DNA of 9,243 nt, taken from Deltaproteobacteria bacterium (GTDB lineage: Bacteria > Myxococcota_A > UBA796 > UBA9615). Below the pieces are notes generated by a model, which saw only the letters and a list, made by a program, of their open reading frames with translations, searched no databases and was not told the DNA's origin. Both the position numbers and the translations under genes were made by a program. This document shows, piece by piece, positions 1 through 6,684 of the stretch (position 1 is the first letter of the stretch; each line of letters begins with the position of its first letter). Location of the stretch: assembly GCA_029261955.1 (NCBI GenBank), contig JAJDAI010001161.1:1-9243 (forward strand), read 5' to 3'.

Positions 1-51
1 GCCGCCATCAGCCTCACCGAGGGCGTGTTCTACGTGCTGGGGGCGATGTAG
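1..51 (+). CDS. C-terminal end of a membrane protein, possibly TM2-domain (partial)
   Basis: The window opens inside a plus-strand frame that reads 16 codons (AAISLTEGVFYVLGAM) and stops at TAG 49-51. The peptide is hydrophobic and resembles the end of TM2-domain proteins, where a segment of the type I-x-G-L-I-E-G-I-x-Y-L closes the second transmembrane helix. That resemblance is from memory of the family and rests on few residues. The rest of the gene lies outside the window. It converges on the MATE gene with only 7 bp between the two stop codons. It could equally be the tail of another small membrane protein. Confidence 0.4.
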   Translation, partial: AAISLTEGVFYVLGAM

Positions 52-58
52 CCGGTCT

Positions 59-1408
59 CTAGAACCTGGCCCCCGTCGTCGCCCAGCGTCCGCGACGCCA
101 CTCGATCGAGCCCCAGATCGCCTTGATCATGAAGCTCAGCGGGAAGGCGACCCAGATGCCCAGCGGGCCGAGGCCGAGCGGGAAGCCGAACAGCCAGGAC
201 AGCGGGATCTGGATCGTCGTCGCGACCAGGTTGATGCGCAGGCTGGTCCTGGTGTGGCCCGAGCCCTGGAGCATGCCCACAAACGCGATCCAGATGCCCA
301 CGATCGGCATGCCGTAGCCGAGCACCTTCATCCAGGTGACGGTGTACTCGGTGATGGGCTCGCCGGGCTGGATGCCGAACAGCGCCGTGATGGGGTAGGC
401 GCCGGCGAGGATCAGGATCCCGAGCCCGGTCATGATGAGGACGCAGAGCTTCAGCGACGAGCGGACGACGGCGTTGGCGCGCTCGACGTTGTTCGCCCCC
501 AGCGCCTGACCGACCATGGCCGCGGTGGCCTGCGAGACGCTCATGCCGGGCACAAAGGCGAGGGCCTGGACGCGCAGGCCGACCCCGTGCCCCGCGACGG
601 CCGCCGGCGAGATCCGCCCGAGCATGCCGATGATGGACAGGAACGCGGCGTTGAGGATCACCATGTCCATCGCGGCGGGCAGCCCGATGCGGATGAGCTC
701 CTTCGCGAGCGGCCGGTCGAACGGCGTGGGCTTCAGCCGCACCGTGATGCCCTCCTGCACGCCCGCGCGCAGCACGAAGACGTAGACGACGACGCCGATC
801 CCAAAGGAGGTCACGGTGCCCAGCGCGGCGCCCCTCACCCCGAGCGCGGGCAGCCCGTAGTTGCCCAGGATCAGCCCGTAGTTGAAGGCGAAGTTGAGGA
901 GGTTCGTGAGCAGCGAGATCCAGAACGGCAGCTTCGTGTTGCCCACCCCGCGCAGCACGCCCGCGAAGAGCAGCAGCAGGTAGTAGAAGACCGTGCCGGT
1001 CAGCAGCGGCCGCAGGTACAGCAGGGCCTGCCGGAGTTCTTCCCCCTGCGCGCCCATGGCCCGCAAGACCAGCGGCGCGATGCCGTTGCCCGCGGTCGCC
1101 ACGAAGAAGGCCACGAGGATCGTCAGCTGGGTGCTCTGCCGGAGCACGTGCTCCACCCGGTCGTTCTGCCGCGCGCCGTAGGCCCGCGCGACGAGCGCGA
1201 TCGTGCCGACCGTCAGCCCCATCTGGGCGACCATGAGCAGGAAGGTCACCTGGGTCGCGAAGCCCAGGCCCGCCAGCGCGACGTCCGCCTCGGGCAGCCG
1301 GCCGCACATCGCCGTGTCCACCGCCAGCGCCAGCACGGTCATCACGTTCAGCCCGATGATGGGCGCCGCGAGGTCGAACAGTTGGCGGGTGATGGAGCGA
1401 TCTGCCAT
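59..1408 (-). CDS. MATE family efflux transporter (Na+/H+-drug antiporter)
   Basis: This 449-residue inner-membrane protein fits the MATE family, which exports cationic drugs and metabolites in exchange for Na+ or H+. The length and the roughly 12 hydrophobic helices in two halves are typical. Family-like features are the early acidic residue in helix 1 (V30-D31-T32), the G-x-L-R-G-x-G-N-T-K loop at 150-159 and its second-half counterpart M-L-Q-G-S-G-H-T-R at 379-387. The M-V-G-Q-A-L-G-A-N-N segment at 298-307 is the usual G-x-x-L-G-A loop followed by R-A. The ATG at 1408 gives the normal N-terminal amphipathic start just before helix 1; no strong Shine-Dalgarno is visible before it. A longer frame in another register is an artefact. 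The gene is divergent from the lipoprotein operon and stands alone. Substrate cannot be predicted. NorM versus DinF subgroup is not resolved. Confidence 0.93.
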   Translation of the reverse strand: MADRSITRQLFDLAAPIIGLNVMTVLALAVDTAMCGRLPEADVALAGLGFATQVTFLLMVAQMGLTVGTIALVARAYGARQNDRVEHVLRQSTQLTILVAFFVATAGNGIAPLVLRAMGAQGEELRQALLYLRPLLTGTVFYYLLLLFAGVLRGVGNTKLPFWISLLTNLLNFAFNYGLILGNYGLPALGVRGAALGTVTSFGIGVVVYVFVLRAGVQEGITVRLKPTPFDRPLAKELIRIGLPAAMDMVILNAAFLSIIGMLGRISPAAVAGHGVGLRVQALAFVPGMSVSQATAAMVGQALGANNVERANAVVRSSLKLCVLIMTGLGILILAGAYPITALFGIQPGEPITEYTVTWMKVLGYGMPIVGIWIAFVGMLQGSGHTRTSLRINLVATTIQIPLSWLFGFPLGLGPLGIWVAFPLSFMIKAIWGSIEWRRGRWATTGARF

Positions 1409-1447
1409 GGGGCGTGAGGTTGTGCCACCGATCCCGCGACAGCGCCA

Positions 1448-1462
1448 CCGCCAGATCGGCGG
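1448..1462. promoter_or_regulatory. Small inverted repeat in the divergent intergenic region
   Basis: The sequence CCGCC-AGATC-GGCGG is a perfect 5-bp inverted repeat around a GATC-containing centre. It lies about 40 bp upstream of the MATE start and 75 bp upstream of the lipoprotein start. It could be an operator for the divergent pair or a short hairpin in the MATE leader. In DNA this rich in GC a 5-bp arm can arise by chance, so confidence is low. Confidence 0.2.
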
Positions 1463-1473
1463 ATCCTAAAGGC

Positions 1474-1502
1474 TTTTCAACGCCCGGACGGATCGCTAGG
1501 GT
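1474..1502 (+). promoter_or_regulatory. Candidate sigma-70-like promoter for the lipoprotein operon
   Basis: A -35-like TTTTCA (1474-1479) and a -10-like TAGGGT (1497-1502) are separated by 17 bp, within the only AT-richer part of the 129-bp divergent intergenic region. Transcription would start near 1509 and give a leader of about 30 nt. The match to the consensus is modest (the -10 keeps T, A and the final T). On the opposite strand the same place reads TTGAAA, a fair -35 for the MATE gene, but no good -10 follows it. Confidence 0.3.
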
Positions 1503-1537
1503 CCGCGCTTCGTTGAGGGACTGACAGGGGAATCAAG

Positions 1538-2416
1538 ATGAATCGATCGATCGCGTTTGCCGGCCTGGTGGCCCTTCTCTTTGCTGGTTGCGGCCGCACC
1601 GGCGGTGGCGGCGGCGGCACCCCCGAGGCTGACCGGGACCTGCCCCACAACAACACGAACCTCAACGAGAACGAGTCCGTGACCATGGGCGGCTCGGGAT
1701 CCGGTCCATACGAGGGAACGAACGCCCCGGGGGAGCCCCTGGGCTACTCGGGCGGCGACGAGTTCGAGCCTGGGGAGCTGCACGTCGTCAACGACAGCGG
1801 CATGGACATCGCGGAGCTCTACATCACCGAGTGCGACAGCGACGACTGGGGTCCCAACGAGCTCGGCTCCTGGGCCCTGGAAGATGGCTGGTTCTTCGCC
1901 CTGATCGGGCTGCCCGCCGGCTGCTACGACATCGTCGCCTTCGACGCCAGCCTCGACGTCGGCTGGCTCTACACCGGCGCCAACATCACCGAGGAGAACC
2001 CCTGGTTCACCCTCTTCCTGCTCGCGCCCCCGCAGGGTGACGACGACGACGTGGTCGACGACGACGACGACACGAACTCGGACGACGACGACGACGTGGT
2101 CGCGGACGACGACGACGACGACGCGACGACCGGGGACGACGACGACTTCGAGTGGGGCACCCTCGAGGTCTGGAACAAGTCGTCCTACGCCTTCGTCTTC
2201 GTCGAGGCGATCAACGTCGACACCGAGGAGAGCGTGCTCTTCTGCGAGGAGCTCTACCCCGGCGAGAGCTGCGGCGACGATGTGCCCAGCGGGACCTACT
2301 TCCTCTTCGGCGACGACTGGGAGGGCTGCTGGATTGACTCCGACTGGATCACGGTCGGCGCTGGCGAGGACGTGGACTACTACCTCGGCAACGGCGACGT
2401 GCAGTGCGACGACTGA
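1538..2416 (+). CDS. Lipoprotein with two related domains joined by an Asp-rich linker
   Basis: This 292-residue predicted lipoprotein has a short signal peptide ending in the lipobox F-A-G-C, with lipidated Cys18, then a Gly-rich spacer (22-27). The ATG at 1538 follows AGGGG (1526-1530) at good spacing. Residues about 79-166 form one domain (G-E-L-H-V-V-N-D-S, W104-G, L-P-A-G-C-Y-D). Residues about 207-290 form a second that aligns loosely with it (G-T-L-E-V-W-N-K-S, V-P-S-G-T-Y), suggesting an internal duplication of a beta-sandwich-like unit. The linker 168-203 has 24 Asp in 36 residues. Domain 1 holds two Cys (99, 129) and domain 2 four (236, 245, 264, 290), compatible with disulfides outside the cytoplasm. 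I recognise no enzyme motif. A surface-exposed structural, calcium-binding or ligand-binding role is inference. It is the first gene of a probable four-gene operon. Confidence 0.85.
   Translation: MNRSIAFAGLVALLFAGCGRTGGGGGGTPEADRDLPHNNTNLNENESVTMGGSGSGPYEGTNAPGEPLGYSGGDEFEPGELHVVNDSGMDIAELYITECDSDDWGPNELGSWALEDGWFFALIGLPAGCYDIVAFDASLDVGWLYTGANITEENPWFTLFLLAPPQGDDDDVVDDDDDTNSDDDDDVVADDDDDDATTGDDDDFEWGTLEVWNKSSYAFVFVEAINVDTEESVLFCEELYPGESCGDDVPSGTYFLFGDDWEGCWIDSDWITVGAGEDVDYYLGNGDVQCDD
2039..2146 (+). repeat. In-frame GAC trinucleotide tract encoding a poly-Asp linker
   Basis: This 108-bp stretch encodes five Asp runs of 4, 5, 5, 6 and 4 residues, broken by short V-V, T-N-S, V-V-A and A-T-T-G spacers. 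All 24 Asp codons are GAC. The run-plus-spacer unit is about eight codons and looks expanded by duplication. GAC units could gain or lose copies by slippage without shifting the frame, which would only lengthen or shorten the linker. The encoded run is strongly acidic and could bind calcium or act as a stiff, extended spacer. Confidence 0.9.
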
Positions 2417-2439
2417 ACACAACCCCCCGGGAGCTCCCC

Positions 2440-2859
2440 ATGCGCAACACCCTCCTCGCCCTCCTCCTGCTGCTTCCGACCCTGGCCTTCGCGGCCCCGA
2501 AGGAGTTCGCCGGCACCTGGCAGATCCTGCTCTCGGCCGAGGACACGGCGCAGATCGAGGCCCTGAAGAAGCAGGCCGAGGTCAAGGGCGACAGCGGGGA
2601 CGACATGGCGAAGGCCATGCTCAAGGCCGTGCTGATGGCGGCGGAGACGCAGATCGTCATCGACGAGGACACCTTCACCGTGAAGATGGGCGACATCACC
2701 GAGGTCGCGAAGTACACCTCGACCGGTGAGAAGGGGGCCTGGACCCTCGTGACCACCAACTCCGACAGCGAGCAGGCCACCTTCAAGGTGAGCCTCGCCG
2801 ACAACAAGCTCACGCTCGACGACGGCAAGAAGCCCCAGAGCTTCCGCAAGATCCAGTGA
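2440..2859 (+). CDS. Small secreted lipocalin-like protein, function unknown
   Basis: This 139-residue protein has a clear Sec signal peptide: M-R-N, a poly-Leu core, and the cleavage site A-F-A before A19. The ATG at 2440 is chosen because GGGAG (2429-2433) precedes it at 6 nt and it places the signal peptide at the N-terminus. An in-frame ATG 12 codons earlier overlaps the previous gene and would spoil the signal. The mature protein begins near F23-A-G-T-W, like the opening strand of lipocalin-type barrels. It then has an Ala/Lys-rich helix, and alternating strands with T-F-T-V-K-M-G and Y-T-S-T-G-E-K. The calycin-like fold is inference from this pattern. It starts 23 nt after the lipoprotein stop, and its stop overlaps the M19 start, so it is cotranscribed. 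No Cys is present. Confidence 0.75.
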   Translation: MRNTLLALLLLLPTLAFAAPKEFAGTWQILLSAEDTAQIEALKKQAEVKGDSGDDMAKAMLKAVLMAAETQIVIDEDTFTVKMGDITEVAKYTSTGEKGAWTLVTTNSDSEQATFKVSLADNKLTLDDGKKPQSFRKIQ

Positions 2860-3962
2860 GCCTCGTGCCCGCCCCGGCGGGGGCAGCCTTGCCTGCCCCC
2901 GTCGAGGCGGGCGCGCTCGCTCGCCGCATCGGCTGCTCCGCCGAAGCGGTCGAGCTCGCCCGCTCCAGCGAGCTCGTCGACCTGCACATCGACACCATGA
3001 TCCCGCCGCGCCTGTGGGGCTACGACCCGCTGGAGCGGCACGACAGCGCCTGGTTCGGGCGCTGGTGGTTCGGCCACACAGACCTGCCGCGCATGATCGA
3101 CGGCGGCTTGAGCGGGGCGATGTGGTCGCTGACCACCAACCCCTTTCGGCGCGCGGATCGGCGCTGGCGGGTCTTCCAGCGCAACCTGCAGGCCCTGCGG
3201 GACCTCGTCGCGCGCAGCAGCGGGGCCCTGGCCATCGCCCGGGACTTCGCCGAGTACCAGCGGGTGCGGGCGACCGGCGCGCACGCCGTGTTGGTGTCGA
3301 TCCAGGGCGGCAACGCGGTGGAGGCCGCGCCCGAGGGCCTGGGGAGCATCCCCGACGACCTCGTGGTGCGGGCGACGATCGTGCACCTGACGACGTCCAG
3401 CTTCGGTGAGACGTCCTGCCCCTTCCGGCTGCTGCACCCGACGCGCGGGCTGACGAAGCGGGGGGCGGCCTTCATCGAGCAGTGCAACGAGCGCAAGGTC
3501 TTCGTCGACCTCGCGCACATCAGCGAGCGGGCCTTCTCCGCCGCGGTCGACGTGCACGACAAGACGCAGCCGCTGCTGGCGACCCACACGGGCGTGGACG
3601 GGGTGCGCCGCAGCTGGCGCAACCTCTCGGACGCCCAGCTCAAGGTCATCGCGGACACGGGAGGCACGGTGGGCATCATCTTCAGCGAGGTCTTTCTCAA
3701 GCGGCGCGGCGGGCCGATCGACGGGTCCATGGTGCTCGAGCACATGGAGCACGTGATCTCGGTGGTCGGCGAGGACCACGTCAGCGTCGGCTCGGACTAC
3801 GACGGCATGATCCAGCCCCCCATCGACATCGCCGGCGGCGACACCTACCCGCGCATCGTCCAGTACATGCTCGATCGCGGCTGGTCCGTGGACCGCATCC
3901 AGAAGGTGCTCGGCCTCAACTTCCTGCGCTGCTTCGAGCAGCTCCGTCCGGGCCAGGCATGA
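2856..3962 (+). CDS. Peptidase M19 (membrane dipeptidase-like) protein, variant metal site
   Basis: This 368-residue protein fits the M19 renal-dipeptidase family: a TIM barrel with two zinc ions that cleaves dipeptides and, in some members, other amides. Visible family motifs are V-D-L-H44-x-D46 (first-site ligands), V-D-L-A-H221-I-S, A-T-H244 followed by W-R255-N, and V-G-S-D314-Y-D-G. The usual bridging-Glu motif (I-E-G-G-H) instead reads I149-Q150-G-G-N153, so the Glu appears to be Gln and the nearby His is Asn. This may alter or abolish normal dipeptidase activity. The GTG at 2856 overlaps the preceding TGA by 4 nt (GTGA), supporting translational coupling; GTG at 2865 is an alternative start. 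No convincing signal peptide is seen, so it is probably cytoplasmic, unlike its three operon partners. Its own stop overlaps the next start by 4 nt. Family assignment is firm and substrate is unknown. Confidence 0.9.
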   Translation: MSLVPAPAGAALPAPVEAGALARRIGCSAEAVELARSSELVDLHIDTMIPPRLWGYDPLERHDSAWFGRWWFGHTDLPRMIDGGLSGAMWSLTTNPFRRADRRWRVFQRNLQALRDLVARSSGALAIARDFAEYQRVRATGAHAVLVSIQGGNAVEAAPEGLGSIPDDLVVRATIVHLTTSSFGETSCPFRLLHPTRGLTKRGAAFIEQCNERKVFVDLAHISERAFSAAVDVHDKTQPLLATHTGVDGVRRSWRNLSDAQLKVIADTGGTVGIIFSEVFLKRRGGPIDGSMVLEHMEHVISVVGEDHVSVGSDYDGMIQPPIDIAGGDTYPRIVQYMLDRGWSVDRIQKVLGLNFLRCFEQLRPGQA

Positions 3963-4939
3963 GGGCCCTGTTGGCGCTGGTGCTGCTCTGCGGCTGCGCG
4001 ACCTGGCCCGAGGTGACGCCGGGGCGCAGCAACCGCGTCGACGGCATCCCCGGGCCCGAGGACGTCGTCTGGGACGTGGCTCACGAGCGCCTGCTCGTCT
4101 CGTCCACCGACCGCCGCAAGCACGAGGCGGACGGCCAGATCTACAGCGTCGACCCCGTCACCCTCACCGCGAAGCGCCTGCAGCGCCGCGGCGAGCCCAT
4201 GGGCATGCCCTTCAACCCGCACGGTCTGTCCTACGTGCAGACCTCGGCCGGGCCGCTGCTCTACGCCATCACCCACAGCGATCCGCTGGGGGAGGGGCCG
4301 CACGCCATCCTGGTCTACGTGGTGGAGGCCGAGTACCTGAGCTTCCTGGAGCTGCTCCAGGACCCGCTGCTGACCTCGCCCAACGACCTCGCGGCGCTGC
4401 CCGATGGCAGCGTCTACGTCTGCAACGACCAGAGCGCGAACGGCGGCTTCAACGAGGTGGCGCTCGCGCTCAAGAAGGCCACCATCGTGCACTTCCGGCC
4501 CCAGCAGGGCTGGCGGGTGGTGGCCGATCAGCTCGCCTACCCCAACGGCATCGTCGTGACGGACGATCGGGTCATCGCGGCCGCGACGCGGGAGCACCGG
4601 CTGTACCACTGGGATCGGGACGCCGAGGGCGCGCTGTCGGGCCGCCGGGTGCTCGCCGAGGTGAAGGGGCCGGACAACCTGGAGTGGTACGGCGACCGCA
4701 TCGTCGTCGCGGGCCACGTCTCGGATCTGGCCTTCCTGCGGCACTTTCGCAAGGGCACGCCTGCGCCGACCTTCGTGCAGGCCGTGGACCTGGAGACGGG
4801 CGAGCTGGAGGTCATCTTCGGCGACGACGGATCGCGAATCCCGGGGGGGTCGGTGGCGGTGCCCGTCGACGGCACCTTCTGGATCGGCCAGGTCTTCGAC
4901 CCCTGGATCCTGGCCTTCCGCCCGCCCGAAGCCGGCTGA
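3959..4939 (+). CDS. Paraoxonase/arylesterase-like (SMP-30 superfamily) lipoprotein
   Basis: This 326-residue predicted lipoprotein has a very short signal peptide (M-R-A-L-L) ending in L-C-G-C, lipidated at Cys13. The mature part matches the six-bladed calcium propeller of paraoxonases, which hydrolyse lactones, aryl esters and organophosphates. Equivalents of all the PON1 calcium ligands are visible: G-P-E34-D35, S-P-N142-D, Y-P-N196-G and G-P-D239-N240. The catalytic His pair also seems present as P-H88-G and T-H106, and a further His ends V-A-G-H253. The ATG at 3959 overlaps the M19 stop by 4 nt (ATGA). The frame is open further upstream, but that part is antisense-like shadow within the M19 gene. 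Family-level assignment is strong. The natural substrate is unknown: quorum-sensing lactones, sugar lactones and aryl esters are all possible. It is the last gene of the run. Confidence 0.88.
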   Translation: MRALLALVLLCGCATWPEVTPGRSNRVDGIPGPEDVVWDVAHERLLVSSTDRRKHEADGQIYSVDPVTLTAKRLQRRGEPMGMPFNPHGLSYVQTSAGPLLYAITHSDPLGEGPHAILVYVVEAEYLSFLELLQDPLLTSPNDLAALPDGSVYVCNDQSANGGFNEVALALKKATIVHFRPQQGWRVVADQLAYPNGIVVTDDRVIAAATREHRLYHWDRDAEGALSGRRVLAEVKGPDNLEWYGDRIVVAGHVSDLAFLRHFRKGTPAPTFVQAVDLETGELEVIFGDDGSRIPGGSVAVPVDGTFWIGQVFDPWILAFRPPEAG

Positions 4940-4974
4940 CGATCGAGCAGGACAGGGCTGGGTGAGTCGGCCTT

Positions 4975-5010
4975 CGGTCGCGGTGCGGTATCCTGCTTCG
5001 GCTGCGACCG
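4975..5010. promoter_or_regulatory. Inverted repeat around a possible -10 box upstream of the propeller gene
   Basis: CGGTCGC (4975-4981) and GCGACCG (5004-5010) form a perfect 7-bp inverted repeat separated by 22 nt. Within the loop lies TATCCT (4989-4994), a four-of-six match to a -10 element, about 47 bp before the GTG start of the next gene. No good -35 is seen. It may be an operator straddling the promoter. It could also be a hairpin closing the preceding operon, though no U-run follows. Confidence 0.3.
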
Positions 5011-5040
5011 GGCGGTTCGTGGCAACTGAGGGGACTCCTA

Positions 5041-6681
5041 GTGGCTTTCTTCCTTCGATTCGCTGGATTGCTGGGCCTTGTGGTTCTGCTCACCGGGTGT
5101 GAAGACCCCAACCTGGGTGACTTCATCCGCTGCGAGGGCTGCGTCGAGCCCTCGGGCGACGACGACGACGAGGAGAGCGTCTGGCCTGCCCTGCTGGGCC
5201 TGGACGAAGAGGGTGAGTCGGCTGACGTTCTGTTCGTCGGAGAGTCGGCCGACGACCGCGCCGGGCGCTCCATCGCGGGCTTCAAGGACCTCGACGGGGA
5301 CTCCCGCGGCGAGATCGTCATCAGCAGCTACAAGAACGACCGCTCGGCCGAGCTGACGGACGACCCGCTCAACGCGGACGGCGGGCGTGTCTACGTCTTC
5401 CTGAGCGGCAGCCTGGACCTCGAAGGGGAGGGCACGACCAGCCTCGCGGACGCGGACACCATCATCAGCAGCGAGATCCCCGACGGCCAGTTCGGCCGAC
5501 GCATGGTGAACGCGGGCGACATCAACGGAGACGGCCTGTCCGACCTCGCCATCGGCCTGCACGGCGCCGGCGGCCAGGAGGCGCTCTACATCTTCAGCGG
5601 CGCTCAGCTGGTCGAAGGCGGCGAGCTGTTGCTCGAGGACGCCTTCCTGCGCATCTGGGACGACCAGACCATCGCGAACACCGAGCTGGGCATGGGCTTC
5701 GCCGCGCTGGGCAACATCGACGGGGACCAGTACGCGGACCTCGCCATCGGGGGCCCGCGCCTCGACCGCGACGGAGAGACGACCGGCGGCGAGCACGGCC
5801 GCGTCTGGATCGTGCCCGGCTCCGAGATCTGGGACGGCGGCGATCTGAGCGTCCAGGCGGTCGCGACCACCACCATCACGGGCGACTTCCCCTCGGAGCG
5901 GCTGGGCGAGTTCCTGGACCCCGTCGGGGACGTGGACGGCACCGGCCTGACGGACCTCGTCCTCGGTCTGCCGCTGCGCACCCCGCCCGGAGAGAGCGTG
6001 CTCGGGCAGGCCTACCTGTTCCTCGACTCCGCCCTCACCTCGGGCGACGAGCTCAACGCCGACGAGGCGGACACGATCTTCACGGGCACCGTCACCGACG
6101 GGCGCTTCGGGCGCTCGGTGGCCTCGGTCGGCGACCTGGACGGCGACGGCTTCGGGGAGTTCCTGATCTCCGCCCCCACGCGGGTCCGCGAGACGCAGGC
6201 GAACCCCGGCGCGGGCACGGTCTACCTCTTCCGCGGCAGCGAGTCCCCGCCCTCGATGATGGACGCCGACGACGCCGACCTCGAGATCGTCGGCAGCAAC
6301 TCCGAGGCCTTCGGCTACGCCATGAGCGGCGGCCTCGACGTCGATCTCGACGGCCTGGGCGACGTCGTCATCACCGCGAACAACCTGGCGAACGTGGTCA
6401 CGGGCGCCGGCGGCGCCTACCTCTTCACCGGCGCGACGCTGCTCGGCAGCATCGAGGACGGCCTGCTCGGGCCGAGCGCCGCCGCCGCGCACTTCGCGGG
6501 GACCCAGGGCAACCAGCAGCTCGGCGAGTCCGTCGCGCTCATCCCCGACGTCAACGGCGACCGCTTCGACGAGATCCTGTTCGGCTCGCAGGGCCTGGAC
6601 GTCGACGGCGGCGCGGACACGGGGGGCGCCTACCTCGTGCTGTCCCGCTACGAGGGCCCGGGCGAGGGCGAAGAGGAGTAG
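5041..6681 (+). CDS. FG-GAP repeat lipoprotein, predicted seven-bladed beta-propeller
   Basis: This 546-residue lipoprotein has a signal peptide ending L-L-T-G-C, lipidated at Cys20, then a C-E-G-C motif (31-34) and a short D-D-D-D linker (40-43). Seven FG-GAP (integrin-alpha-like) repeats follow. Their G-x-x-x-x...D-x-D/N-G-D...D/E-x-x-I/L-x-x cores lie near residues 75-96, 152-173, 217-238, 288-310, 356-378, 424-446 and 494-516. D-x-D-G-D type loops such as D83-L-D-G-D and D365-L-D-G-D should bind calcium. Seven repeats spaced about 70 residues apart predict a closed seven-bladed propeller. The fourth (D-V-D-G-T-G) and sixth (D-V-D-L-D-G) loops deviate from the consensus. The GTG at 5041 follows TGAGGGGA (5027-5034) at 6 nt. 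Such proteins are common surface proteins in Myxococcota. The role is probably adhesion or carbohydrate/protein binding, which is inference. The C-terminus ends in an acidic G-E-G-E-E-E tail. Confidence 0.92.
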   Translation: MAFFLRFAGLLGLVVLLTGCEDPNLGDFIRCEGCVEPSGDDDDEESVWPALLGLDEEGESADVLFVGESADDRAGRSIAGFKDLDGDSRGEIVISSYKNDRSAELTDDPLNADGGRVYVFLSGSLDLEGEGTTSLADADTIISSEIPDGQFGRRMVNAGDINGDGLSDLAIGLHGAGGQEALYIFSGAQLVEGGELLLEDAFLRIWDDQTIANTELGMGFAALGNIDGDQYADLAIGGPRLDRDGETTGGEHGRVWIVPGSEIWDGGDLSVQAVATTTITGDFPSERLGEFLDPVGDVDGTGLTDLVLGLPLRTPPGESVLGQAYLFLDSALTSGDELNADEADTIFTGTVTDGRFGRSVASVGDLDGDGFGEFLISAPTRVRETQANPGAGTVYLFRGSESPPSMMDADDADLEIVGSNSEAFGYAMSGGLDVDLDGLGDVVITANNLANVVTGAGGAYLFTGATLLGSIEDGLLGPSAAAAHFAGTQGNQQLGESVALIPDVNGDRFDEILFGSQGLDVDGGADTGGAYLVLSRYEGPGEGEEE

Positions 6682-6684
6682 CGC

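Noticed and set aside
254..1417. 387-codon plus-strand frame opposite the MATE gene
   Set aside because: The translation is a His/Arg/Asp-rich hydrophilic string, whereas the minus-strand frame has clear MATE motifs and helices.
2039..2146. GAC tract considered as a CRISPR or tandem-repeat array
   Set aside because: There are no unique spacers or palindromic direct repeats, and the tract is in frame within a lipoprotein gene.
2349..3779. 476-codon minus-strand frame
   Set aside because: It is antisense to the small secreted protein and the M19 gene, both of which have family-like or signal-peptide features.
3482..3958. Upstream extension of the paraoxonase-like frame
   Set aside because: It overlaps the M19 gene in another register and is Arg/Ala-rich; the ATG at 3959 starts a lipoprotein signal peptide and overlaps the previous stop.
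5038..6492. 484-codon open frame on the minus strand
   Set aside because: It lies antisense to the FG-GAP gene, has a low-complexity Arg/Ala/Val composition and shows no domain. It results from high GC at third positions.
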